Program-made: the position numbers and the translations under genes | The notes under the pieces: generated by a model | What the model saw: the letters and a program-made list of their open reading frames with translations, nothing else | What the model was told of the DNA's origin: nothing | Database searches by the model: none | Assembly: GCA_042091035.1 (NCBI GenBank) | Contig: JBELIG010000008.1 | Coordinates: 1-39,870 of the forward strand | Source of the DNA: AM-2324 sp042091035 | GTDB lineage: Bacteria; Bacteroidota; Bacteroidia; Chitinophagales; Saprospiraceae | Direction of reading: 5' to 3' | DNA length: 39,870 nt | Shown: one piece after another, positions 15,132-23,984 of the stretch | How positions within the stretch are numbered: the first letter of the stretch is position 1 | Layout: each line of letters starts with the position of its first letter

Positions 15132-16879
15132 TCTGTATAAATGATTTTCGTAGCATAAGCTTCAAGGGTAAATAAGTTGCCTTTGAAGCTTATTTTTTTG
15201 CTTGCATCATTCAGGTTTATAAAGAGAATTGCTGCCTCCGTATGCACTCGGTAACAATCATTGCTAAGTCTGTTTAATCGTAAAACCCGGCTGTTTTTGA
15301 GCGCGCGAGCTTCGTTTAGCACAGAACGTTGTTCTTCAGTATATAGAGCCGTTGTGTCTGAAGTGAATTGCACATCCCCAAATAAACTAGCTATTACTAA
15401 GTGGGTTCTTTTTTGATCAAAGCTAAGTAAGAGTCCTTCCTTCTTATTGTTAGACCTTAGGAGATAAACATCTGGATCAAGGGCAGAGAATTGTCTAAGT
15501 GCAAACCTGCATATGATGGTATGTAGAGCAAGGAAGTTACTTGGTCGCTCTCTTTTATTGAGTCTTTTTAGAAGCTTGAAATCCCACTTTAGGTGGGTGT
15601 CAGGGCCAACTCTGCTTAGATCGGCAATGCCAAAAGAAGCGGCTAGTGGAACACCACAAGATAGAAGTGTTGCTCCTTTCGCAGCTCGTTTTAAGAGTTC
15701 CATTCCGAATGTCATCGCTTGGGCTTTGCTTGTTCCTTCTGGAGGATGTATAGACGCAGCAAATAGAAAGTCTACCTTGAAGAAATTAAATCCATAATCA
15801 TTTTTCAATACATGAAAAACCTTCGAAATATAATTTTGGACGTCCTGTTTGTAGATGTCGAGGCCATAATACCAACATTTCCAAACTCCATTATATCCCA
15901 TCTTTAATGGCTTCCCATTTGAATCTTTTATGATCCAGTCAGGGTGTTTTTTAAATAGGGTAGACTTAGGTTCTACAACAAAAGGTGCTAGCCAAATTCC
16001 GGCTGCCATATTTTTTTCCTTGATCTTGGCACTTATGTTTTTTAGTTCAGCTTTTAGGTCATCCTTAAAGTCGAGCCAGTCTCCAATATAGTTTTGGTAT
16101 CCATCATCTATTTGAAAGAGGTCTGGCCGATCATCTTCCTTGATTTGGTCGAGTTCTCTGTAAAGAATATTGGCATTGATATCCTGCTGATACTTATACC
16201 AAGATGTCCAAGCCGAATCCAATTGCGGTTTTGGCCTTGTATTAGGGTACAGGTTATGATTATTCCAGGGGCTTGTATTATGGATGCTTGAGTCGAAGCC
16301 TATTATCAGGTCAAAGAGGGAGAAAGAATGCTTTATTTTGAAATTATTCAATTCTTTGGTGATAACTAATTTGTTGGTCTTTTTGCAATAGGAAAAAAGT
16401 GTGAAGGCTAGCTGATCGTTATTAGATCCTATAAATATTTCTTGGGCGGTATTATTATTTTGGAGTCTAGTGTAAGTCCAAGAATGCAGGTACTGCTTAC
16501 CGATGTAGGGGCTATTTAAATAATAGTCACCATAATACTTAAAGAAGGGCCGGGCTATCTTGCTGAGGCTTGGGATTTCTTCATCTGGGCTGTAATATTT
16601 GCTACCTGTCCATGTTTGAAAACCATTGCATAACATTGCTTTTAGCGGCTCCTTAGAGAGGTCTAATATTATTTCAACGCGATTTAAAGTCAGAGCTTCT
16701 TTGACATGAAGCGTAAGGTTTATTTTACTGAAGTCCGATTCTATTTCAGAATGTTTGTAGTCTGTGTAGAACTGATCTGTTCGATATGTTTTATTTGGAT
16801 CTAAAAAGTGTTTGACCCCGTTTATTTGAATCTGGCAGATAGATGAGTTAAGCAATTCCATTGATTTGTTCTTATTCAC
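15125..16879 (-). CDS. Alpha-galactosidase-like glycoside hydrolase (GH36 type)
   Basis: A 584-residue protein without a signal peptide, so probably cytosolic. The TIM-barrel core shows FQIDDGYQ, WLAPFVVEP, the nucleophile region FKVDFLF (Asp370) and the likely acid/base in SRVGPDTH (Asp427), as in family GH36/GH-D enzymes. It is shorter than typical GH36 alpha-galactosidases (about 700 residues), with a reduced N-terminal beta-sandwich, so substrate preference should not be assumed. The start is either GTG at 16879, which overlaps the TsaC-like stop as GTGAATAA, or ATG at 16861. The overlap suggests translational coupling. No transporter or sugar operon is nearby. Confidence 0.8.
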   Translation of the reverse strand: MNKNKSMELLNSSICQIQINGVKHFLDPNKTYRTDQFYTDYKHSEIESDFSKINLTLHVKEALTLNRVEIILDLSKEPLKAMLCNGFQTWTGSKYYSPDEEIPSLSKIARPFFKYYGDYYLNSPYIGKQYLHSWTYTRLQNNNTAQEIFIGSNNDQLAFTLFSYCKKTNKLVITKELNNFKIKHSFSLFDLIIGFDSSIHNTSPWNNHNLYPNTRPKPQLDSAWTSWYKYQQDINANILYRELDQIKEDDRPDLFQIDDGYQNYIGDWLDFKDDLKAELKNISAKIKEKNMAAGIWLAPFVVEPKSTLFKKHPDWIIKDSNGKPLKMGYNGVWKCWYYGLDIYKQDVQNYISKVFHVLKNDYGFNFFKVDFLFAASIHPPEGTSKAQAMTFGMELLKRAAKGATLLSCGVPLAASFGIADLSRVGPDTHLKWDFKLLKRLNKRERPSNFLALHTIICRFALRQFSALDPDVYLLRSNNKKEGLLLSFDQKRTHLVIASLFGDVQFTSDTTALYTEEQRSVLNEARALKNSRVLRLNRLSNDCYRVHTEAAILFINLNDASKKISFKGNLFTLEAYATKIIYTDQ

Positions 16880-17438
16880 GGATGAAATCTAGTTCGCCGT
16901 TTGAACCCATTCTTGCAATGACTGAAGGTAATTTTTTCTTCTTTTCATTTTGTCTTACGAGTAATACCTTATCAACTGATTGGATGATGTCTGATTGTAT
17001 TTCCCCAAAATTGCACGGGATTTTTTCATTGAGCTTGTTGGCAGTAAGGCCAAGGATGGGTCCGCCAAGTTGTTCACAAACATGCTTCAGGAAAGGGTCA
17101 AAAGTGATTCGAATAGCAACTGATCCATCATCTCCAAGCACTTCTTGAGGAAGATTTTTTCCTTGCTCATAAATCATAGTAAGTGGGTGGGTATGAAAGT
17201 TTAAAAGCGTTTCTATCTTTGGGGGCAGGTCTTCAATATACCGCTTGAGCATATCTATCGAGGAGACAATAAGAGTTAGAGGAGTTTCTTTTCCCCCTCT
17301 AAAGGTGTGTATTCTTTGTACCATATCCAATTGATTGATATCGCAGGAAATGATCCATACTGTATCGGATGGTAATAGAATTATTTTTCCTTGTTTTATT
17401 GCCTCAATCGTGTCCTCCATTTTGTAAGCTTGAACCAT
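16872..17438 (-). CDS. Divergent TsaC/YrdC/Sua5 family protein
   Basis: A 188-residue protein (182 if the ATG at 17420 is used) of the YrdC fold, which in true members makes threonylcarbamoyl-AMP for tRNA t6A. The N-terminal IILLPSDTVW and DGSVAIRITFDPF and the later GGPILGLTANKLNEKIP align with the family. However, the lysine/arginine motif that binds the substrate is altered to FRGGKETPL, and the usual STSAN.SG loop reads GLTANKLNE. These changes suggest a paralog with reduced or different function; whether a normal copy exists elsewhere cannot be seen. The stop overlaps the start of the GH36-like gene. Confidence 0.7.
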   Translation of the reverse strand: MVQAYKMEDTIEAIKQGKIILLPSDTVWIISCDINQLDMVQRIHTFRGGKETPLTLIVSSIDMLKRYIEDLPPKIETLLNFHTHPLTMIYEQGKNLPQEVLGDDGSVAIRITFDPFLKHVCEQLGGPILGLTANKLNEKIPCNFGEIQSDIIQSVDKVLLVRQNEKKKKLPSVIARMGSNGELDFIRE

Positions 17439-17696
17439 TAGGTGTAATTTTATCTAGGATTTAATATTCGATTCCTAGTCTTTTAACTTCATAATGGTTG
17501 ATTCTATTTTAACTTAGTTGAAATTAGATAGCGAAAATTAAAAAAATAGCATTTTGAAATCTAAAGTGCTATAATATCAATGATTAATTTGGATTAAGAT
17601 AAACTATCCCTAAATTATTAAAAAAACCAAGTTGAGTAATAATATGTTCAATTAAGGTATTCTATTTACAGTTCCTATCAGAAAAATAGTACGATT

Positions 17697-19934
17697 TTGA
17701 AAAAAATATTTTACTCCCTATTTATACTTTTTTTTAGTTCGCCACTTTGGGCAGCTCACATTATTGGTGGAGAGTTAACCTACAAATGTTTGGGCAGTGG
17801 GTCTTACCAATTTACTTTGAAGCTGTATAGAGATTGTAATGGGGGAGGAGCTAATTTTGATGGAGCACCCAATTCTCCATTCCCTGCAACTGTTTCAATT
17901 TTTAAAGGTTCCAATTCACTACCTTTAAGTACGGCAAATTTATCAAATCCAATTATTGCGGGTATCCCAATTGCAGAGTCCAATCCTTGTATTATTCCGC
18001 CATCAGGTATCTGTGTGCAGTCTGGTGTTTATATTTGGACAGAGAACTTACCCACGATCAATGAAAGCTATACTATTTCGTATCAAAGATGCTGTAGAAA
18101 TAATACTATATCTAATCTTGAAGCGCCAGGCGATGTTGGGGCAACTTACACCATTGAACTAAGTCCTAAGGCCCAAGATTTATGTAATTCTAGCCCTGTT
18201 TTTGAGAATTTGCCACCAATAGTGATTTGTAGTAATCAAGACTTGAGTTTTGATTTTAGTGCTACAGATGTGGATGGAGATGTTTTGGTTTACAGTCTTT
18301 GTACACCGCTGACAGGTGGAGGAAACAATACACAGAATCCAACAATATACACTGGGGTAGCGCCCGATCCAGAATCACCACCACCTTACGATGGAGTTCC
18401 TTTTATTCCTGGACAATTTTCTGCTTCGAATCCTATGGGAGGCGCTCCTCCTTTAAGCATAGATGCAAATACTGGCTTGTTGACAGGTTTTCCTGTTTTC
18501 TTAGGTCAATTTGTTGTAGGAGTTTGTGTTGAGGAGTATAGAGATGGGGAATTGTTGAGTAAAGTAACGCGTGATTTTCAGTTTAATGTAACGACCTGTC
18601 AGCCTACAGTGGAAGCGGAGTTGAATATAACAGAGGTTGATGATAATGGAAATTATCTAATAAAGCTTTGTGGCGATTCTGTAGTTACGATAGACAACAT
18701 AAGTTACCAGCTTAATTTTATAGATAATTTTTTGTGGAGCTTAGATGTAGGCAACGATACGCTAGAAAATTCAACAGATTTTGATCCAACTTTTAATCTA
18801 CCAGGCGAAGGTATCTATCCTGGGAATCTTGTCTTGAATCCAGGATTGTTTTGTGATGATTCCTTGAATTTCATCATTGAAGTATTCCCTGGTCTAGAAG
18901 CGGGTTTTGAGTTTGAATATGACACTTGCGACTATGGACCAGTGACCTTTTTCGATCTGTCTGAGTCAGGTGCAGGGCCAAATACAGTAGTTGGTTGGGA
19001 TTGGGATTTTGGAGATGGAGAAATCTCTGATAATCAAAATCCGATTCATTTGTACAAGATACCTGGCGATCTTGATGTGAATCTTGTTATAGAAGATATC
19101 AACGGTTGTAAGAACACCTTAAGCCAAGTTGTGCCTTATTTCCCTGTACCAGATTTATTGATTTTGGAGCCCAGTCGTTTTGTTGGTTGTGTACCAGATT
19201 CAATTTTCTTTTTAAATCTATCTGTGCCGATTGATGATACCTATGAGATCAATTGGGATTTCGGAGATGGAAATATAGGTGAGGGAATTAGTCCCTATCA
19301 TTTTTATCAGGATACCGGTGTGTTCTCTGTAACGCTGGATTTAACTTCTCCTATTGGATGTACAACAGATACATTCTTTGAGAATTTGATTACTATGCTT
19401 CCATCTGCAGTAGCAGGTTTTGATTACAATCCCAATGAGCTCACTAGTTTTGAGCCGGAGGTTACCTTTATTGATGAATCTGTAGATGCTGCAGCTTTCT
19501 ATTGGAATTTCAACAATTCAGATTTTAGCATTGAGCAAAATCCAGTTCACTCCTTTATTGACACAGGTACGGTAGTAGTAACTCAGATTGTGACCCATCA
19601 AAGTGGTTGTAGAGATACCTCATTTGTCATTCTAGATATCATTCCCAAGGTCTCTTATTTTTTGCCAAATGCATTTACTCCAAATCTAGATGGTCTTCAT
19701 GATGAGTATAAAGGTAAAGGAGTAACCTTTGGAATCAAGTCATTTAATATGACTATTTGGAATAGATATGGTGAAATGGTTTACGAGACAGATGATTATA
19801 CAAAAGGTTGGAATGGTCGAAAAAATAATTCTGGTCAAGAATCTCCAGAAGGTGTATACATGGTCTTTGTAGAATATGTGACCCCAAGAAATGAGACGAT
19901 TGAACTCAGATCTTATGCTACTTTGCTGCGTTAA
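17697..19934 (+). CDS. PKD-repeat T9SS type B cargo protein, copy 1
   Basis: A 745-residue exported protein starting at a TTG (TTGAAAAAAATA) and carrying a signal peptide (MKKIFYSLFILFFSSPLWA). A conserved N-terminal module of about 280 residues opens AHIIGGELTYKC and includes YQRCCRNNTISN. Three PKD-like domains follow (WDWDFGDGEISDNQNP; INWDFGDGNIGEGISP; FYWNFNNSDFSIEQNP). The end, SYFLPNAFTPNLDGLHDEY to the last residues, is the gliding-motility-associated type B C-terminal domain that directs export by the type IX system and surface retention. Likely a surface or adhesion protein; the ligand is unknown. Its tandem paralog follows at 20231. Confidence 0.88.
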   Translation: MKKIFYSLFILFFSSPLWAAHIIGGELTYKCLGSGSYQFTLKLYRDCNGGGANFDGAPNSPFPATVSIFKGSNSLPLSTANLSNPIIAGIPIAESNPCIIPPSGICVQSGVYIWTENLPTINESYTISYQRCCRNNTISNLEAPGDVGATYTIELSPKAQDLCNSSPVFENLPPIVICSNQDLSFDFSATDVDGDVLVYSLCTPLTGGGNNTQNPTIYTGVAPDPESPPPYDGVPFIPGQFSASNPMGGAPPLSIDANTGLLTGFPVFLGQFVVGVCVEEYRDGELLSKVTRDFQFNVTTCQPTVEAELNITEVDDNGNYLIKLCGDSVVTIDNISYQLNFIDNFLWSLDVGNDTLENSTDFDPTFNLPGEGIYPGNLVLNPGLFCDDSLNFIIEVFPGLEAGFEFEYDTCDYGPVTFFDLSESGAGPNTVVGWDWDFGDGEISDNQNPIHLYKIPGDLDVNLVIEDINGCKNTLSQVVPYFPVPDLLILEPSRFVGCVPDSIFFLNLSVPIDDTYEINWDFGDGNIGEGISPYHFYQDTGVFSVTLDLTSPIGCTTDTFFENLITMLPSAVAGFDYNPNELTSFEPEVTFIDESVDAAAFYWNFNNSDFSIEQNPVHSFIDTGTVVVTQIVTHQSGCRDTSFVILDIIPKVSYFLPNAFTPNLDGLHDEYKGKGVTFGIKSFNMTIWNRYGEMVYETDDYTKGWNGRKNNSGQESPEGVYMVFVEYVTPRNETIELRSYATLLR

Positions 19935-20021
19935 AGCATTTGAATGTCTTTTGAAGTTTGATTTTAATTCATAATAGGGCTTGATTTTTTGTTGAATTGA
20001 AAAAAAATAGACTTTCCTTAT

Positions 20022-20053
20022 TTTTTCATAGTTAGGCTATAAAGATACCTTTG
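20022..20053 (+). promoter_or_regulatory. Putative promoter of second PKD protein gene
   Basis: TTTT at 20022-20025 and TACCTTTG at 20046-20053 are 20 bases apart, matching the Bacteroidota -33/-7 layout. It predicts a leader of about 170 bases before the ATG at 20231. Confidence 0.5.
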
Positions 20054-20116
20054 TTAAAAATGTATCTTGGCTTTTCTTATTGGGGTATCAGGATGCCTGA
20101 CTTGAGTAAGTACCCT

Positions 20117-20154
20117 CTTTGAGTTTTTTTGGTTAAAACTAAATTGACTCAAAG
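20117..20154 (+). repeat. Inverted repeat in leader of second PKD gene
   Basis: CTTTGAGT (20117-20124) is the exact inverse complement of ACTCAAAG (20147-20154), separated by 22 AT-rich bases. It lies in the predicted untranslated leader and could form a hairpin or an operator; function is unknown. Confidence 0.45.
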
Positions 20155-20230
20155 TGGTTTAATTACTTGAGACTCAAAAAATGGGTCACTTATTAAGTTG
20201 GCTTTAGTTAACTATGAATCTGCTACTATT

Positions 20231-22450
20231 ATGAATTTTAAAAAAGCTACACAAACTATACTCCTTTTGATCCTTCCTTATTGGGTATTTGGAGCACATA
20301 TTATAGGAGGAGAAATTACCTATACATGTCAAGGAGGTGGGGATTATGATTTTGTGTTTAATATGTATAGGGATTGTTCTAATCCAAACGCAGGTTTTTT
20401 TGATCAAGAAGCAATCATAGGTGTATATAAAGGTATTGGTGATGATGCTGAATTGGTTGATGTTTTTACTACTGATTTGTTAGATGTTGATAACCTTTTG
20501 CCCACGCAGTCAGATCCTTGTGCTATTCCGCCTCCTGGTTTTTGTACACAAATTGGAACCTATAACTTTTCATATACCATAGATGATTGGCCATCAGATG
20601 AGCCTTACACCTTTGTTTATCAAAGATGTTGCCGAAATAATACAATTTCTAATATTGTAAGTCCAGAAGATACTGGTATTAGTTTTTCTACAGAGATTAG
20701 TCCAGCATCGCAGGCTGTTTGTAATAGTTCACCGTATTTTGAAGGGCTTCCGCCTACTATTATTTGTGCTAACCAGAATATCGATGAATTTGTAATGGCT
20801 TTGGATAACGATGGAGACCAATTAGTCTATGAATTTTGTGCTCCTTTTGCTGGTGGAGGTGATACGCCAAATAATGGTTGTTTCGGTATTATTCCAAATC
20901 CTCCATGTCCTCCACCATTTGATGAAGTTTCATTTATAGCACCCTATACCTTGAGTCAGCCAATGTTGGGAGATCCCGTAGTTGAGATTGAGGCTTCAAG
21001 TGGATTTATATCAGGTGCACCCAATTTTCTTGGACAATTTGTGCTTGGGATATGTGTAAAAGAATTCAGAAATGGAGTGCTTCTTGGGGTGACTCGTAGA
21101 GATATACAATTCAATGTAGTGCTTTGTGAACCTGCAGTTGTTGCTGAATTAGAGGGTGGAAATATCGTAAATGGGGTTAATGAGTATGACATTTGTTTAG
21201 ATGAAGAGCAAATCATGTTTGAATTTTTTGGCTCTATTGATACGGATCAGAATGAAATAGGTTGGTTCTTAGACGGCCCAGAAGATTTTATTTCACAAGA
21301 TGAGAATCCTGTTTTTCAGGTAACTCTTCCTGGTAACTACGAAGGATACTTTTATGTAAAAGATGAAAACGATTGTACGGATACGGCATTTATCCAATTG
21401 GATGTTTTTAATAATCCAATTGCTGAATTTTCATATTTATATGATAGTTGTATAGCAGGTCCTGTGTTTTTTGATAATGCAAGTACGCTTGGAGATGCGC
21501 CGTTTTCGGAGATTATCTGGAACTTGAGTGATGAAATTATTGATGATCAAGAGTCACCAAGTTATTTTTATACTACTCCTGGCTCAAAAGATGTTCGACT
21601 TGTTTTAGTTGATGAAAACGGTTGCACAGATTCTTTACAAGGTAATATTTTATACCAGCCCGCTCCTGCGGTAATTGTAGTGAGACCATCTGTGAAAGAA
21701 TTTTGTCCACCAGCAGAAATTGAAATAGATAACCTGTCTTTTCCTGTAGATAGCACTTACGAAGTGATTTGGGATTTTGGAGATGGCAATATTGATACTG
21801 GTATAGTTGTTCAAAATATATTTGAAGAAGTTGGATTGTATGATATATCTGTAAACATAACTTCACCTATTGGCTGTAAAGTCGATTCAATATTTGAAGG
21901 CTTGATTAATATTCAAGAACCACCTGTTGCAGATTTTGAAATTATAGGATCAGATTTTTCAAATATCAATAATATTTTGGTACTCGAAAACCAAGCTGCT
22001 AATTACATTGGCTATCAATGGTATGTAGATGGTGTTTGGCTTCCTTCTCAAGACATCTTAGAGTACGAACTTCCGGATACAGGGTATACGGAAATATTGA
22101 TGGCAGTCAGGCATCCTTTAGGTTGCGTGGATACTATTGTACGATCTATTGATGTGAAACCTGAAAACAGGGTTTTCTTTCCCAATGCATTTACACCAAA
22201 TGGGGACTCTAAGCACGATGAGTTTCTGCCTAAAGGGGTTTACCTGGGCTTGCGGGATTATAAGTTGGAAATCTATGATAGATATGGTGGTTTAGTGTTC
22301 TCCACTACAGATATTCGTGAAGGTTGGAATGGTAGTCACCAAAATAATGGAAGTGACGTTCCTGTTGGAGTATATCAGTATTTTGTGCACTACACAGAGC
22401 CTAGAGGGAAAAAACAAAACTTGCAGGGTTCTATCACGATAATTAGATAA
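20231..22450 (+). CDS. PKD-like T9SS type B cargo protein, copy 2
   Basis: A 739-residue exported protein, paralog of the gene at 17697. The ATG at 20231 is chosen because it gives a signal peptide (MNFKKATQTILLLILPYWVFG) and the extended frame from 20198 has no support. It shares the N-terminal module (AHIIGGEITYTC, YQRCCRNNTISN) and the type B C-terminal sorting domain (VFFPNAFTPNGDSKHDEF). Of its PKD-like units, only WDFGDGNIDTG keeps the canonical motif; others read WNLSDEIIDDQESP and WYVDGVWLPS. The duplication is old, since the DNA has diverged widely. Probably exposed on the cell surface. Confidence 0.88.
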   Translation: MNFKKATQTILLLILPYWVFGAHIIGGEITYTCQGGGDYDFVFNMYRDCSNPNAGFFDQEAIIGVYKGIGDDAELVDVFTTDLLDVDNLLPTQSDPCAIPPPGFCTQIGTYNFSYTIDDWPSDEPYTFVYQRCCRNNTISNIVSPEDTGISFSTEISPASQAVCNSSPYFEGLPPTIICANQNIDEFVMALDNDGDQLVYEFCAPFAGGGDTPNNGCFGIIPNPPCPPPFDEVSFIAPYTLSQPMLGDPVVEIEASSGFISGAPNFLGQFVLGICVKEFRNGVLLGVTRRDIQFNVVLCEPAVVAELEGGNIVNGVNEYDICLDEEQIMFEFFGSIDTDQNEIGWFLDGPEDFISQDENPVFQVTLPGNYEGYFYVKDENDCTDTAFIQLDVFNNPIAEFSYLYDSCIAGPVFFDNASTLGDAPFSEIIWNLSDEIIDDQESPSYFYTTPGSKDVRLVLVDENGCTDSLQGNILYQPAPAVIVVRPSVKEFCPPAEIEIDNLSFPVDSTYEVIWDFGDGNIDTGIVVQNIFEEVGLYDISVNITSPIGCKVDSIFEGLINIQEPPVADFEIIGSDFSNINNILVLENQAANYIGYQWYVDGVWLPSQDILEYELPDTGYTEILMAVRHPLGCVDTIVRSIDVKPENRVFFPNAFTPNGDSKHDEFLPKGVYLGLRDYKLEIYDRYGGLVFSTTDIREGWNGSHQNNGSDVPVGVYQYFVHYTEPRGKKQNLQGSITIIR

Positions 22451-22467
22451 AAATATTTTGAAGAAGG

Positions 22468-22498
22468 TTTAGAAATTCATTTTTTTACATTACCTTTG
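22468..22498 (+). promoter_or_regulatory. rplS promoter
   Basis: TTTA at 22468-22471 and TACCTTTG at 22491-22498, a full -7 match, are 19 bases apart and sit 70 bases before the L19 start. Confidence 0.65.
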
Positions 22499-22567
22499 CA
22501 CGACCATTAGATATACCAATAGGGTATGATTTAGAAAAAGAGAAGTTTTACGATAAATTCAAGAAAA

Positions 22568-22924
22568 ATGGACGCAATTAAATTTGTTCAGGATCAGCTA
22601 GCGAGAGAAATGGATTATCCTGAATTTAGAGCAGGTGACAACGTTGTGGTTAGCTACAAGATTATTGAGGGAAACAAACAGCGTATCCAAAAATATCGTG
22701 GTGATGTTATTCAGATAGCGGGTGAGGGTAAAAACAAAACATTTACAGTAAGAAAGATTTCTTCAGGTGTAGGTGTTGAGCGTATTTTCCCATTTGCATC
22801 TCCAAATATAGACAGCATCGAGGTATTGAAGAGAGGTAAGGTACGTCGTTCAAGAATTTTCTATCTACGCGATCTTGTAGGTAAAAAAGCAAGAATCAAA
22901 GAGCGTCAGTTGCTTAAGAAATAA
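22568..22924 (+). CDS. rplS: 50S ribosomal protein L19
   Basis: A 118-residue ribosomal protein at the 30S-50S interface. FRAGDNVVVSYKIIEGNKQR, the family block VRKISSGVGVERIFPFASPN, and RGKVRRSRIFYLRDLVGKKA are the characteristic L19 sequences, and the length is normal. In many bacteria rplS closes the rpsP-rimM-trmD operon; here it stands alone with its own promoter and a strong terminator. Confidence 0.97.
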   Translation: MDAIKFVQDQLAREMDYPEFRAGDNVVVSYKIIEGNKQRIQKYRGDVIQIAGEGKNKTFTVRKISSGVGVERIFPFASPNIDSIEVLKRGKVRRSRIFYLRDLVGKKARIKERQLLKK

Positions 22925-22943
22925 TCTAGCCTTTATAAAAGCT

Positions 22944-22981
22944 AAAAAAGGGTTTTTCCTACATGGGAAAAGCCCTTTTTT
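22944..22981 (+). terminator. rplS terminator
   Basis: GGGTTTTTCC pairs with GGAAAAGCCC (one G-T pair) around TACATG, flanked by A6 before and T6 after. A strong intrinsic terminator. Confidence 0.92.
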
Positions 22982-23020
22982 AATTTTTTATACTTTATTT
23001 TAGTGCCAAATAAACAACTT

Positions 23021-23974
23021 ATGAGAATCAGTGGGTTTAGTATGGTCAAAAATGCAGATAGTCTCTATTATCCAATCAAAGAGGCTATTGAATCTATCTT
23101 ACCTTTAGTTGATGAATTTGTATTAGCTCTTGGCGACTGCAAAGAGGGCGATCAAACACTTGAAATCATCAATTCCATCCAATCTGATAAATTGAAAGTC
23201 ATCCATACGGTTTGGGATTTGGAAAAATACCCAAGAGGTATGGAGAATGCACATCAAACGGACCTTGCAAAAGCAGCGTGCACGGGTGACTGGTTATTTT
23301 ATTTGCAAGCAGATGAAGTTGTCCACGAGAAATACCTGCCGGCGATTCGAAAAAGGTGTGAAGAACTACTTGATGATGAGACAGTAGAAGGTCTTTTGTT
23401 TCAGTATAAACATTTCTGGGGAGACTATGAGCATTATCATATATCACATGGTTGGTATCCAAATGAGATCCGCATAGTAAGGAATAGGCCTGATATTCAT
23501 TCTTGGGAGTCTGCTCAATCATTCAGAAGAATTCCTGGTTTTGATGGTGTAAACTACAGGCAGCAGGAAGGTACTCATAAGTTGAAGGTAGCTCGTGTAG
23601 ATGCATTTATTTATCATTACGGTTGGGTGCGACCACCTCATTACATGCAGAACAAGAAAAAGGCATTGGATACCATCCATAAAGGAGCTAGCAATGTTAA
23701 GGAGTTATATCGTAAAGCAGCCAATGAATTTAATTATGGGCCTCTAGGTTCTTTAGGTAAGTTTAAGGAAACGCATCCTGCTGTCATGCAGTCTTGGATT
23801 CGCAAGTTTGATTGGCAGGATAAGTTGAATTATACGAACAAGATTGAAGATACTGGCCGTAAGCTTCATAAGCATGAGCGATTAAAGTATAGGATATTAA
23901 CCTTTCTGGAGCAAAATTTACTTGGAGGCAGGCAGATAGGAGGATTCAAAAACTATCATTTATTGCGTAAGTAA
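23021..23974 (+). CDS. Glycosyltransferase family 2 protein
   Basis: A 318-residue predicted cytosolic or membrane-associated glycosyltransferase. It begins MRISGFSMVKNADSLYYPI; the ATG at 23021 is preferred over GTG at 23003 because homologs, as I recall them, begin at this motif. The GT-A features are visible: DEFVLALGD, then WLFYLQADEVVHEKY, with a DxD-like acidic pair. The C-terminal half is rich in aromatic and basic residues and has no membrane segment. The sugar and acceptor are unknown. The PI-PLC-like gene starts 10 bases later, making co-transcription likely. Confidence 0.8.
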   Translation: MRISGFSMVKNADSLYYPIKEAIESILPLVDEFVLALGDCKEGDQTLEIINSIQSDKLKVIHTVWDLEKYPRGMENAHQTDLAKAACTGDWLFYLQADEVVHEKYLPAIRKRCEELLDDETVEGLLFQYKHFWGDYEHYHISHGWYPNEIRIVRNRPDIHSWESAQSFRRIPGFDGVNYRQQEGTHKLKVARVDAFIYHYGWVRPPHYMQNKKKALDTIHKGASNVKELYRKAANEFNYGPLGSLGKFKETHPAVMQSWIRKFDWQDKLNYTNKIEDTGRKLHKHERLKYRILTFLEQNLLGGRQIGGFKNYHLLRK

Positions 23975-23984
23975 AATTGTGTTT

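Noticed and set aside
17697..22450. Recent duplication or assembly artefact
   Set aside because: The two paralogs differ throughout at the DNA level, including in conserved protein blocks, so the duplication is old and real.
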